Part shown: positions 7,277-15,952 of the stretch, piece by piece
Layout of the letters: the number at the start of each line of letters is the position of its first letter
How positions within the stretch are numbered: position 1 is the stretch's first letter
From: Flavobacteriales bacterium
GTDB lineage: Bacteria > Bacteroidota > Bacteroidia > Flavobacteriales_E > Vicingaceae
Direction: 5' to 3'
NCBI GenBank assembly: GCA_020635815.1
Contig: JACJZB010000004.1
Coordinates: 310,001 to 374,000 of the forward strand
Length of the DNA: 64,000 nucleotides
The notes under the pieces: model-generated
What the model was told of the DNA's origin: nothing
What the model saw: the letters and a program-made list of their open reading frames with translations, nothing else
The model's database searches: none
Program-made: the position numbers and the translations under genes

Positions 7277-9178
7277 ATGCAAAACAAGTATTCACTTACA
7301 GATTGGCTTCCAACAACTAAAAAAGAAGTTGAGTTAAGAGGTTGGGACGAATTAGACGTTATCCTATTTAGCGGCGATGCTTATGTCGATCATCCTGCTT
7401 TTGGTAGTGCTGTAATTGGAAGAATTGTTGAAAGCATGGGGCTTAGGATTGCTATAGTTCCTCAGCCCAATTGGAAGGATGATTTACGTGATTTTAAGAA
7501 ATTAGGAACACCTAAGCTTTTCTTTGGAATCACTGCTGGATGTATGGATCCGATGACAAATCACTATACTGCAAGTAAAAGGTTACGGTCGGACGATGCT
7601 TATACACCTGGAGGAAAAACAGGATTTAGGCCTGATTATGCAACAGTAGTTTATTCAAATATTGTAAAAAGACTATTTCCTGAAACTCCAATTGTAATTG
7701 GCGGTATTGAGGCTTCGTTAAGAAGAGTAACACATTATGATTATTGGAGTGATGAATTAAGAACTTCAATTTTACATCAATCAAATGCAGACCTTTTAAT
7801 TTATGGAATGGGAGAGCAACCACTTCGTGAAATTATTACCTTGCTACAAAAAGGGGTTCCTTTCTCTTCATTAAAAACAATTAAACAAACGGCTTTTTTA
7901 ATTAATAAAAATGAAGAACTGCCTAAAAACAAACAATGGAAAGATAAAGCATTAGCTTCTCATGAGGCTTGTTTAAGTGATAAAAAAACGTTTGCTGCAA
8001 ACTTTAAACATATTGAACAAGAATCGAATAAACTATTTGCAAATAGGCTAACTCAAGATGTTGCTGATAAAACATTGGTGATAAATCCTCCATTTAGCAC
8101 TATGACTGAAAAAGAAATTGATGCTTCGTTCGATTTGCCGTTTACTCGACTTCCTCATCCAAAATACAATAAAAGAGGTGTTATTCCTGCGTTTGAAATG
8201 ATTAAATTTTCAGTTAACATTCACCGAGGATGCTTTGGCGGTTGTAGTTTTTGTACAATTTCTGCTCATCAAGGAAAATTTATTGCAAGTCGCTCAAAAG
8301 AATCCATATTAAAAGAAGTAGAGAAAGTAACAGAAATGCCTGATTTTAAAGGATATTTAAGTGATTTGGGAGGCCCTTCTGCCAATATGTATAAAATGAA
8401 AGGAAAAGTGCAAGAAATTTGTGATAAGTGTGTTAGCCCTTCTTGCATCTCACCAAGTATTTGTCATAATTTAGACACTTCGCATCAACCTCTTACTGAT
8501 ATCTATAAATCAGTAAGTAATAACCCGAAAATTAAAAAAGCATTTATTGGAAGTGGCATACGTTACGATATGCTCGTGCCAGAGTTTAATAAAAATGCTG
8601 ATTCTAAAGATATAGAGGAATATACAGAACAAGTTGTTAAGCACCATGTATCTGGTAGATTAAAGGTTGCTCCAGAACATACTTCTGATGATGTGTTAAA
8701 AATAATGAGAAAGCCTTCTTTTAAGAATTTTCATTTATTTAAAAAAACCTTTGATAGGATCAATAAAAAACTCGATTTAAATCAAAAATTGATACCTTAT
8801 TTTATATCTAGTCATCCTGCTTGCGATTTAAAAGATATGGCAAACTTAGCTGCCGAAACAAAAGATATGGGTTTTCAGTTAGAACAAGTAAATGATTTTA
8901 CACCAACACCAATGACTGTTGCTACTGTTATTTATTATTCAGGATATCATCCTTATACACTTAAACCCGTTAAAACACCTAAATCCTCACAAGACAAAAA
9001 AGACCAAAACCGGTTTTTCTTTTGGTATAAAAAAGAGAATCAAAATTGGATTAAAAATGTATTAAGTGGAAGGGGTGAGCATGAGTTGTTAAATAGACTT
9101 ACAGTGAATGATAATAGGTCAAGCAAGAAACCTAGTGATAAGAAATTTGTTCCACATCATGCTAAAAGAAAAAAATAA
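7277..9178 (+). CDS. ygiQ: YgiQ-family radical SAM protein
   Basis: 633 residues, close to the usual length. The N-terminal UPF0313 domain contains LDVILFSGDAYVDHPAFGSAVIG. The radical SAM cluster motif C319-x3-C323-x2-C326 lies in NIHRGCFGGCSFCTIS and ligates the 4Fe-4S cluster that cleaves S-adenosylmethionine. A second Cys group (about residues 380-395, CDKCVSPSCISPSIC) may bind another cluster. The C-terminus is basic and low complexity (KKPSDKKFVPHHAKRKK). The precise reaction of YgiQ proteins is not established to my knowledge. The start is fixed by the conserved N-terminus even though the promoter box nearly touches it. Confidence 0.93.
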   Translation: MQNKYSLTDWLPTTKKEVELRGWDELDVILFSGDAYVDHPAFGSAVIGRIVESMGLRIAIVPQPNWKDDLRDFKKLGTPKLFFGITAGCMDPMTNHYTASKRLRSDDAYTPGGKTGFRPDYATVVYSNIVKRLFPETPIVIGGIEASLRRVTHYDYWSDELRTSILHQSNADLLIYGMGEQPLREIITLLQKGVPFSSLKTIKQTAFLINKNEELPKNKQWKDKALASHEACLSDKKTFAANFKHIEQESNKLFANRLTQDVADKTLVINPPFSTMTEKEIDASFDLPFTRLPHPKYNKRGVIPAFEMIKFSVNIHRGCFGGCSFCTISAHQGKFIASRSKESILKEVEKVTEMPDFKGYLSDLGGPSANMYKMKGKVQEICDKCVSPSCISPSICHNLDTSHQPLTDIYKSVSNNPKIKKAFIGSGIRYDMLVPEFNKNADSKDIEEYTEQVVKHHVSGRLKVAPEHTSDDVLKIMRKPSFKNFHLFKKTFDRINKKLDLNQKLIPYFISSHPACDLKDMANLAAETKDMGFQLEQVNDFTPTPMTVATVIYYSGYHPYTLKPVKTPKSSQDKKDQNRFFFWYKKENQNWIKNVLSGRGEHELLNRLTVNDNRSSKKPSDKKFVPHHAKRKK

Positions 9179-9211
9179 TGTGGTCATTAATTTCTTAACT
9201 CCCACATTATT
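9174..9211. terminator. Inverted repeat between ygiQ and the convergent adhesin gene
   Basis: AATAATGTGG (9174-9183) and CCACATTATT (9202-9211) are perfect 10-bp arms around an 18-nt loop, spanning the ygiQ stop codon. The long loop and lack of a strong T-run make it a weak bidirectional terminator candidate. Confidence 0.4.
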
Positions 9212-9230
9212 CTAAACTAAACTTCTAGCG

Positions 9231-12200
9231 TTACCTCAATAAAGTAACAGTTCCTTTTATCAGTTGATTCTTATCTTTAGAATCAATAATGTTCATTATG
9301 TAAAAATAGGTGCCTTCAGGAACTTTGTTCCCAGAATTTGTTCTTCCATCCCAACCTGCATTTAATTCATTCCAGTAATAAATTTTATTACCCCAACGAT
9401 TAAAGATAGTACATTCAAATTCTTTGACATTTACTAAAATTGGCAGGAACAAATCATTAGAATTATCACCGTTTGGTGTAAACACGTTAGGGATAAAAAT
9501 AGAGTCTTCTAAAAGAATATCTATGGTGTAAATAATAGTACTATCACATCCGTCAACTGATTGTAGTAACTCGTAGTAGGTACCAGCTTGATATTCATAA
9601 CTTCCTGCAATAAGAACACTATCTCCATTCATCATTTCAAGATGAATACTTGAACTGAATGTTGGATTAACAGTAACGGTAACTACATCACTATTTTCAC
9701 ATTGATTATTATCTGTTCCTATAACGGTATAGACTGTTGTTGATGTGGGTGAAAAAGGCACACCATTTACTACTCCATTTACATCCCAATCGTAATTTAC
9801 AGCACCTATTGCTGTAAGTGTAACATCTTCACCCTCACAAATAGTTTGTGAAAGACCTGCATTTACAACTGGTAATGGGTTAACAAAAACGGTAACAGTA
9901 TCGGTTGCAGTACATCCATTGGTATTTCCTGTAACGGTGTATAAAAGTGTGTTTGTTGGGTTAAATACAACCCCATCATTTACCCCATTATTCCAGGTGT
10001 AACTTGTTGCTCCGCTTCCTGAAAGAACGACATCTTCTCCTTCACAAATTATTTGTGGATTACCTGCGTCAACGGTAATTCCTGGATTAACAAAAACGGT
10101 AACAGTGTCAGTTGCAGTACATCCATTGGTATTTCCTGTAACGGTGTATAAAAGTGTATTCGTTGGGTTAAATACAATTCCATCACTCACTCCATTATCC
10201 CACGTGTAACTTGTTGCACCGCTTCCTGAAAGAACGACATCTTCTCCTTCACATATTGTTTGTGGATTTCCTGCGTCAACTATTGGAAGAGAATTAACAG
10301 TAACTACAGCAGTTCCTGTAGCAGAACAGCCATTTTCAGTCACATCAACAGAGTATGTACCAGCAGAAGTAGCATTAAATGTTTGAGTGGTAGTTGTGTT
10401 GTCTTGCCATAAGTAAGTAGCTCCAGCATTTCCAGCATCTAAAACAGCGGTGTCTCCCTCACAAATTGTAACATTATTTAGGTTAACAGTTGGTAAAGGA
10501 TTTTGATCTACTATAATTGTATCGTAAGAAATACAAACTGGTGAAAAAGAAATGTCATCTAAAGCAAAATCGTTACCAGCACCCGCTGTACTTTCATTAA
10601 CTATACATATTTGAGCAGATGTAGCCACTCCAGAATTCCAAAGTTCAAAGAAGTTTTGCCAAGGACAGCCTGATGAGGTTGGTGAAAAAGTATTTCCTAA
10701 TTGAACCCCATTGATAAAAAATGACAACATTGCGGGATCTGATGAATAATAGTTCTGAACCCATGTTGAGAATTCATAGTCTGTATTTGGAGTTACAGAA
10801 ATAGTTTCACACCAAACATTTTGGTTGGCAATATCAGCACCATTAATTACCATCATATTTCCTGTTCCTGAGGTGTGATCTACACAACTTGGGAAATTTG
10901 TATGAGCAATATTTGGATCAGATGTAACTAAGTAAGTACCTGGGCTTGAAACAGGTCCCCAAGTTCCTCCTGGGCCTACTATATAATTTGTTGTAAAGCC
11001 AGTATTCCCTGCTTCAAAATCCCCATTTATAACTAAATTTGTTCCTCCTGATATTCCTTTAACCCAAAAAGTGTCAGCCGAGTTTACAACTAATGTTTGG
11101 TTGGTAGAATTATCATTCCATAAATAATAGTCATAACCTGCACCTGCATCTAGGGTAACTTGTTCATTTGTACATATAGTAGTATCATTTCCTAAGTTTA
11201 TACTATTTCCAGATGCGATAAAAATTGTTAACGTATCTTCATCAAAAGCTAATCCTTGTTCATCATAAAGATAGATAGTGGTATCTGTAGTTATGATTGT
11301 CCCAACAGGAATTATTGTGCCCGTTCCGTTTGGTCCGTTTATGTCTGAATAGTAATTTGGGTTATTTAAATTTACGCCTGTAATAGTTGGTAGTTCATAA
11401 CCATAACAAACTGTAATTGGAACTGGATTATCTATCTCTGGAGCTTGTGAAAAAGTTGATGATCCAAGAGTAAAATAAAACCCTTCTGTTGCTGAAAAAT
11501 CATGTTCAAATTCAACAACCATGCTTCCAGTACTATCTATTAATGACGGAGATACCGAATATGCTCCTGTTGTAAAAGTTCCATCATCATCAACCAATAA
11601 TTTTAATCCGCTCCAGTTTGTTATTCCTGAAACTGTACTCATATCAAAATGCAATGTAATGGTTTCAACAACTCCTGTTTCTTGACCTTTCCAGTGTCTA
11701 TCTAATACTGCGTTAATATCATCTCCATTAATTGTTGTAAAAGTTGTTACCCCAGTTAAGCTTTTTGCTCCATCATTATGTCCCCAAACAAAGTATTCTT
11801 GATCTAAGGTAAAAGCCGTAGGAGTAGTAAAATTAGTCCCATTTGCAGCTGTAAGCATGTCTCTTGGATTGCCCGCTACTTTATTTTCTGTTTGAGATTT
11901 TCTTTGATCTAAGCCAGTAGCGTCTGCTCTCCCAATACCTGTAATATCGTAAGCATAAGCATTATTGGCTGACTGATCCCAAACTACGGTATTATCAGTT
12001 GAATTATAATTCATAGATATACCATTTACACCTAACGTTTTTCCATACTTAATTGCTAAATATGATTCTATTTTATGTCTTTCTATTGCTGAAACCGCTC
12101 CAGAAAAAAGGATGTACTCACTTACATCTCCTTTCCAATCTCTAACTCTACCATTAAATCCTCCAGGAATATTATCAACTTGCCCTCCTAATAATCGATT

Positions 12201-13652
12201 TGTAAAAACGTCTTCAGTTCCAACAGCAGAAATAATATCATGTGTTCCTCGGTATTGATCATTTGCACCTACAGATATTCCATCAAACCCCCAAACTGCG
12301 GCACCATCAAACTCAGGAGCATAACCTATTTGAGAAATGGCAGCTAAGCCACCGTTAATTCCTCCGTGAAGATTTTTATCTGTATGAACACCATAAGTAA
12401 CCTGATCCCATGTATTAATATGCGTGTTTACTCTCGATAAATCTTCTAATTCAGCAACAACGAAAAGAGATGTGAAATTTATACCTGTTAAACTCAGATA
12501 GTTGGTATCTCCATTAAAATGTACTGTGGGGTTAAAGTTATGCCCTGTAGAATTATAAGTAGGAGGTCCCATAATTGTAACAGATCCTCCAGTACCAATG
12601 TTCGACCAAGAAGTTAAATTTCCTGTGCCTGATGTTGGAGTAGTTCCAGAATTAGCTTGCAACCAAATTAATGGTGTTTCTGCTACTCCTCCAGGTGTGG
12701 GAGTACATGTATTTAAGGCTCTACTTCCTGCAACTGTAGTAGGAGATGGAATTCTATTTGTTCCATCAATTGTTAATTGGGTACATTGTGCATCTAATAC
12801 ATTTGTTAATGTAGCTCCAGGTGCAATATCATAAGCAATCCAAAAATAATTTATTCCAGGCGATAGTGTTTGTGTTCCGTTGATAATGATTGTTCCACCT
12901 GCTGGAGAAGCACTTGCAAATAGATTAGTAGCTACAAAAGTTGAACTTGTTCCAGTATAAAATATATCAATATTTGATACATCTGCTATATTTGTTGTTC
13001 CTGTCATATCAATTTGAAACTCAGTAATATCTAAAAGATTTAGCCCGCCTGTCATTTCTACAGCTACACCAATAATTTCTTGATCTACGCCACAAATAGA
13101 AGCATCAGATAGATTATTTTGAGTAACTGTACTCGAAGTATAAACCATTGGTGATGGAATAATATAGTTTACGGTTATTGTCCATGTATTATTATCTACT
13201 TTACTCACAGTTGTATTACATCCAGCTGTTCCTGACCATGTTCTATAGGCTCTCATTTCAAATGTTAAAACACCCGATGCAGTAATCCCATTGGCAAGAG
13301 TTAAATTTGTTCTATTGTATGAAAATGTACCTGAAGATGAGCCTGTTCCACTTGAATATCCACCTTCGTCTAATCCAGTTTCTTGACAAAATAGTTGAGA
13401 TTTTTGTTCAGCCATCCATCCACCACCAGCTCCTGATGATGTCATATTATAAGCCACGTCAACACTGGTAACATCAGCACCTGCTGGCACATTTACAACT
13501 AACGTGGTTAATGGTCCATTACACGTAGCATCATAAGTGCCATCTCCTGTAGGAATGTCAGCTACTGTATAAGTTGCTGTAACACTTTGTGCCACAATAG
13601 TTGTAACAAATACAAAAAAGGTTAGGGAAACTAAAAATAACTTTTTCATCAT
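9231..13652 (-). CDS. Large T9SS-secreted adhesin-like protein with LamG-like and Ig-like repeats
   Basis: 1473 residues with a signal peptide (MMKKLFLVSLTFFVFVTTIVAQ). A LamG/concanavalin-like region (about 325-540) ends in the ERHKIESYLAIKYGKTLG motif common in Bacteroidota surface proteins. Further C-terminal there is a carbohydrate-binding-like module (about 875-1035), then four Ig-like repeats of about 69 residues with the ICEG(E/D) motif. The gliding-motility-associated type B sorting domain closes the protein (IPNVFTPNGDNSNDLF ... TIFNRWGNKIYYW ... GTYFYIMNI). Two of the Ig repeats are nearly identical at DNA level. Role inferred: cell-surface adhesion or substrate binding. The 5' leader carries a strong hairpin. 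Confidence 0.88.
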   Translation of the reverse strand: MMKKLFLVSLTFFVFVTTIVAQSVTATYTVADIPTGDGTYDATCNGPLTTLVVNVPAGADVTSVDVAYNMTSSGAGGGWMAEQKSQLFCQETGLDEGGYSSGTGSSSGTFSYNRTNLTLANGITASGVLTFEMRAYRTWSGTAGCNTTVSKVDNNTWTITVNYIIPSPMVYTSSTVTQNNLSDASICGVDQEIIGVAVEMTGGLNLLDITEFQIDMTGTTNIADVSNIDIFYTGTSSTFVATNLFASASPAGGTIIINGTQTLSPGINYFWIAYDIAPGATLTNVLDAQCTQLTIDGTNRIPSPTTVAGSRALNTCTPTPGGVAETPLIWLQANSGTTPTSGTGNLTSWSNIGTGGSVTIMGPPTYNSTGHNFNPTVHFNGDTNYLSLTGINFTSLFVVAELEDLSRVNTHINTWDQVTYGVHTDKNLHGGINGGLAAISQIGYAPEFDGAAVWGFDGISVGANDQYRGTHDIISAVGTEDVFTNRLLGGQVDNIPGGFNGRVRDWKGDVSEYILFSGAVSAIERHKIESYLAIKYGKTLGVNGISMNYNSTDNTVVWDQSANNAYAYDITGIGRADATGLDQRKSQTENKVAGNPRDMLTAANGTNFTTPTAFTLDQEYFVWGHNDGAKSLTGVTTFTTINGDDINAVLDRHWKGQETGVVETITLHFDMSTVSGITNWSGLKLLVDDDGTFTTGAYSVSPSLIDSTGSMVVEFEHDFSATEGFYFTLGSSTFSQAPEIDNPVPITVCYGYELPTITGVNLNNPNYYSDINGPNGTGTIIPVGTIITTDTTIYLYDEQGLAFDEDTLTIFIASGNSINLGNDTTICTNEQVTLDAGAGYDYYLWNDNSTNQTLVVNSADTFWVKGISGGTNLVINGDFEAGNTGFTTNYIVGPGGTWGPVSSPGTYLVTSDPNIAHTNFPSCVDHTSGTGNMMVINGADIANQNVWCETISVTPNTDYEFSTWVQNYYSSDPAMLSFFINGVQLGNTFSPTSSGCPWQNFFELWNSGVATSAQICIVNESTAGAGNDFALDDISFSPVCISYDTIIVDQNPLPTVNLNNVTICEGDTAVLDAGNAGATYLWQDNTTTTQTFNATSAGTYSVDVTENGCSATGTAVVTVNSLPIVDAGNPQTICEGEDVVLSGSGATSYTWDNGVSDGIVFNPTNTLLYTVTGNTNGCTATDTVTVFVNPGITVDAGNPQIICEGEDVVLSGSGATSYTWNNGVNDGVVFNPTNTLLYTVTGNTNGCTATDTVTVFVNPLPVVNAGLSQTICEGEDVTLTAIGAVNYDWDVNGVVNGVPFSPTSTTVYTVIGTDNNQCENSDVVTVTVNPTFSSSIHLEMMNGDSVLIAGSYEYQAGTYYELLQSVDGCDSTIIYTIDILLEDSIFIPNVFTPNGDNSNDLFLPILVNVKEFECTIFNRWGNKIYYWNELNAGWDGRTNSGNKVPEGTYFYIMNIIDSKDKNQLIKGTVTLLR
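9881..10294 (-). repeat. Two near-identical 207-bp tandem units in the adhesin gene
   Basis: Units begin at 9881 and 10088 with the same TAACAAAAACGGTAACAGT sequence and repeat with a 207-bp (69-codon) period. They encode Ig-like domains around ICEGEDVVLSGSGATSYTW. Flanking units are clearly diverged, so these two are a recent duplication or recently homogenised. Confidence 0.88.
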
Positions 13653-13664
13653 GATAATATTTTA

Positions 13665-13685
13665 TACTAAAGATTTTCTTTAGTA
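13665..13685 (-). promoter_or_regulatory. Hairpin in the leader of the large adhesin gene
   Basis: TACTAAAGA (13665-13673) and TCTTTAGTA (13677-13685) form a perfect 9-bp stem with a 3-nt loop, ending 12 nt before the start codon at 13652. It would lie in the mRNA leader, where it could block or shape ribosome entry. There is no T-run that would make it a simple terminator. Confidence 0.55.
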
Positions 13686-13830
13686 CTACTTGACTATAAA
13701 GTTATAGGTAGGGTTGCATTCTTATATCTAACAGTTAACAAGTGAGTACAATACAGTACAATTGCACAATGGTTACATTTTTTATAACAAATTATGTACA
13801 GTTTAAAAGATTACAAACACTTATTCGTTC

Positions 13831-13838
13831 CAAACATA
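13831..13838 (-). promoter_or_regulatory. Candidate -7 box for the large adhesin gene
   Basis: TATGTTTG on the minus strand matches TAnnTTTG. It would give a leader of about 170 nt that includes the hairpin at 13665-13685. No TTG at the right spacing was seen. Confidence 0.35.
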
Positions 13839-13850
13839 TTTAAAAAAAGG

Positions 13851-13858
13851 TATTTTTG
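13851..13858 (+). promoter_or_regulatory. -7 box of the small gene at 13874
   Basis: TATTTTTG matches TAnnTTTG and ends 15 nt before the ATG at 13874. An upstream in-frame TTG at 13856 overlaps this box and so is unlikely to be the start. Confidence 0.4.
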
Positions 13859-13873
13859 TTAAAACTTAAGATT

Positions 13874-14044
13874 ATGGAGAAGATTAAAACTTGGATAATG
13901 CTTGGGGATTTATTTATTGATGAGCGTAATATTAGATCTGTAAGAAAAAATGGTAAACAAACCATTATAGAACGAATACAAGGTGAACCTATCGTTACAC
14001 ATATCGACTACGATAAAGTAAAATTATTGATTAAAGAAATTTAA
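13874..14044 (+). CDS. Small conserved-looking protein, unknown function
   Basis: 56 residues from ATG 13874 (MEKIKTWIMLGDLFIDERNIRSV...). I chose this start because an in-frame TTG at 13856 lies inside the promoter box. The pattern of a short beta-rich N-terminus, RSVRKNGKQTIIERIQG, and a helical C-terminus (DYDKVKLLIKEI) suggests a small alpha/beta fold. There is no signal peptide or transmembrane segment. It is the only plus-strand gene among T9SS genes, and its stop shares the tetramer TTAA with the stop of the convergent PorP/SprF-like gene. I do not recognise a family. Confidence 0.55.
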   Translation: MEKIKTWIMLGDLFIDERNIRSVRKNGKQTIIERIQGEPIVTHIDYDKVKLLIKEI

Positions 14045-14982
14045 TTATATGCAGGACAATAGTGTGAATCCTTACCTGCACCACTACCGACACCATTTTC
14101 AGGGCATCGACTAAAACTAATCATAATTTCATGGGTATAGCTGCCCATAATTTTATTTAAAGGATAATCAAAAGCATAGCCTAAGGATATTGAGGCAAGT
14201 ATTTTTAGCTTTAATTGAGCATTTACAGACTCTCCAACTCTATAACCTAACCCAACACCTATATTGTCTTGATAGTCCCAGTTTAAGTTCATGTCTAAAG
14301 AAGGGGGTGCTGTCATATTAGTTTTTAATAAAACGGATTTAAACAAGGTCCACTTTCCTGCTGGTGATTTATGTCCCCATCCAAACAAATATTGATTAAC
14401 TTGTTTATTTTCATCGCCACCCAAACCAATGTTTTTAAAGTATAATTGATTAATAGAAAAACTATAATAAACTTTATTGCTGTACAAAAGTACCCCTGGC
14501 ATAAGGTCTGGATATTTTAATTCTGAACCAGATGCATTAGCTAATACGGGATCAGGATTGTTATCATTAAAAGCTGTATTTATTGCATATTGTTGTATTC
14601 CAGCATAAATTCCTAAGCCAGCAGTAAACTTGCTCGATAATTTTTTATGATAGGCATAGCCTAATTTTACATAAGTTCGAGTAGTAATATGAACTCCATC
14701 TTGTTCTACATATAAGCCTAACCCATGTTTACCTTTGTTTTGAAAATTTTTAGTTCCAAAAGTTTTTTGGATGCTTGCAAAAGAAGTTCTTGGAGCTCCT
14801 TCAAAACCAACCCATTGCAATCGTGTTCCTGCTTTAAACGACAAACATTTTGTTGTACCAATAAAAGCAGGGTTGTAACTCATGTTATTAAATGAGTATT
14901 GAGTGTATTGGACATTTTGTTGTGCTTGAACAAAACCCCCTAAAACAATAAATATAATAATTAAACCACTTCTCATCATCAT
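14041..14982 (-). CDS. PorP/SprF-family type IX secretion outer-membrane protein
   Basis: 313 residues with a signal peptide and a beta-barrel-like series of alternating strands. The N-terminus after cleavage (QQNVQYTQYSFNNMSYNPAFIGTTKCLSFKAGTRLQWVGFEGAPRT) is the hallmark of the PorP/SprF family. SprF-type members are encoded next to, and needed for surface display of, SprB-like substrates. Here the start overlaps the stop of the SprB-like gene by 4 bp, a strong sign of translational coupling. The C-terminus is unusual in ending with a Gly/Ser/Cys-rich tail (RCPENGVGSGAGKDSHYCPAYN). Confidence 0.9.
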   Translation of the reverse strand: MMMRSGLIIIFIVLGGFVQAQQNVQYTQYSFNNMSYNPAFIGTTKCLSFKAGTRLQWVGFEGAPRTSFASIQKTFGTKNFQNKGKHGLGLYVEQDGVHITTRTYVKLGYAYHKKLSSKFTAGLGIYAGIQQYAINTAFNDNNPDPVLANASGSELKYPDLMPGVLLYSNKVYYSFSINQLYFKNIGLGGDENKQVNQYLFGWGHKSPAGKWTLFKSVLLKTNMTAPPSLDMNLNWDYQDNIGVGLGYRVGESVNAQLKLKILASISLGYAFDYPLNKIMGSYTHEIMISFSRCPENGVGSGAGKDSHYCPAYN

Positions 14983-15818
14983 CTTAAAATAGAAACAGGT
15001 CCTTTAAATACTTGTTTGTCTTGGGTTTCAAACTCCAACTCAATTACGTAATAGTAGGTTGAAACAGCTAAATTGCTTCCAATGTATTTTGCGTCCCATC
15101 CATCAAGGTTATCATAGCCTTCTTTATAATAAACCCGTTGTCCCCACCTGTCAAAAATATAAACTTTATTTTCAGGATAATCTCTAATATTAGCAATGAC
15201 CCATCTATCATTTATACCATCTCCGTTTGGCGTGAGTATCTGTGAAGGAATGATTGGATCACATTCTTTAGTAGGGAAAGTAATCCAGGTAGTATCTACA
15301 CATCCTTCACTGTCAGTTATTACTAGTGGATAACTACTAACGGGTATGTCTGTATAGAATTCATTTTGGGCGATATCCTCGTCGTTTGTATGTAAATAAT
15401 AAGAATAAGGGGCTGTACCTCCTGTTATATCTAGAATTTGAGCATCATTTGTGGGTTGATTACATTCTGTTGGTTCAGAAGCAATATAATCTGCTTGAAT
15501 GGTAATGTTTGAGGTGTAAAAACTATCATAAGCTGAATCTTGAGGGCAGCCATCAGAAGAAAACATAATTAATTCAATGTGAGATTGATTAGTCGCTGTA
15601 GTAAATGAAACACTTGTACTAACGGTATCGCCATTAAATAACCAATAATACTGAGGTGTAGCACCTCCATTTGTTGGTTGTGCAGTAAAAGTAACCGTTG
15701 CGTATTTACAAAGGTCTCCTGTTTTATCAGGTACTATCTCAACGCTTACTGGGCATTGAGCATTTAAACCAGAAAGAGTTACACAGCTAAAAATGTAAAA
15801 AAGTATGTTTTTTAACAT
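14979..15818 (-). CDS. Short SprB-like T9SS substrate with type B sorting domain
   Basis: 279 residues. The signal peptide (MLKNILFYIFSCVTLSGLNA) is followed by a PKD-like segment, then a SprB-type repeat (about 118-185, ECNQPTNDAQILDITGGTAPYSYYL). The type B C-terminal sorting domain includes IPSQILTPNGDGINDRWVI and VYIFDRWGQRVYY. Such proteins are exported by T9SS and carried on the cell surface. The partner PorP/SprF gene overlaps its 3' end. A perfect TAnnTTTG box lies 4 nt before its start codon, so the mRNA may be leaderless. Confidence 0.88.
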   Translation of the reverse strand: MLKNILFYIFSCVTLSGLNAQCPVSVEIVPDKTGDLCKYATVTFTAQPTNGGATPQYYWLFNGDTVSTSVSFTTATNQSHIELIMFSSDGCPQDSAYDSFYTSNITIQADYIASEPTECNQPTNDAQILDITGGTAPYSYYLHTNDEDIAQNEFYTDIPVSSYPLVITDSEGCVDTTWITFPTKECDPIIPSQILTPNGDGINDRWVIANIRDYPENKVYIFDRWGQRVYYKEGYDNLDGWDAKYIGSNLAVSTYYYVIELEFETQDKQVFKGPVSILR

Positions 15819-15822
15819 GACT

Positions 15823-15830
15823 CAAATTTA
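15823..15830 (-). promoter_or_regulatory. -7 promoter box abutting the SprB-like start codon
   Basis: TAAATTTG on the minus strand ends 4 nt before the ATG at 15818, the same geometry as in front of ygiQ. The signal peptide requires this start codon. Confidence 0.45.
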
Positions 15831-15952
15831 CAATTTTTTACCATTTCTATTTTCTAGAATTAATTTATCTATCAAAATCCATTAAAACTAAGAATCCAAT
15901 ACTTAAAATCAATCGATATTCTCTAATTTTAACTTTTTACCTAATTTAAAAA

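Noticed and set aside
9881..10294. CRISPR-like repeat
   Set aside because: The repeat unit is 207 bp, in frame, and codes for Ig-like domains without spacers.
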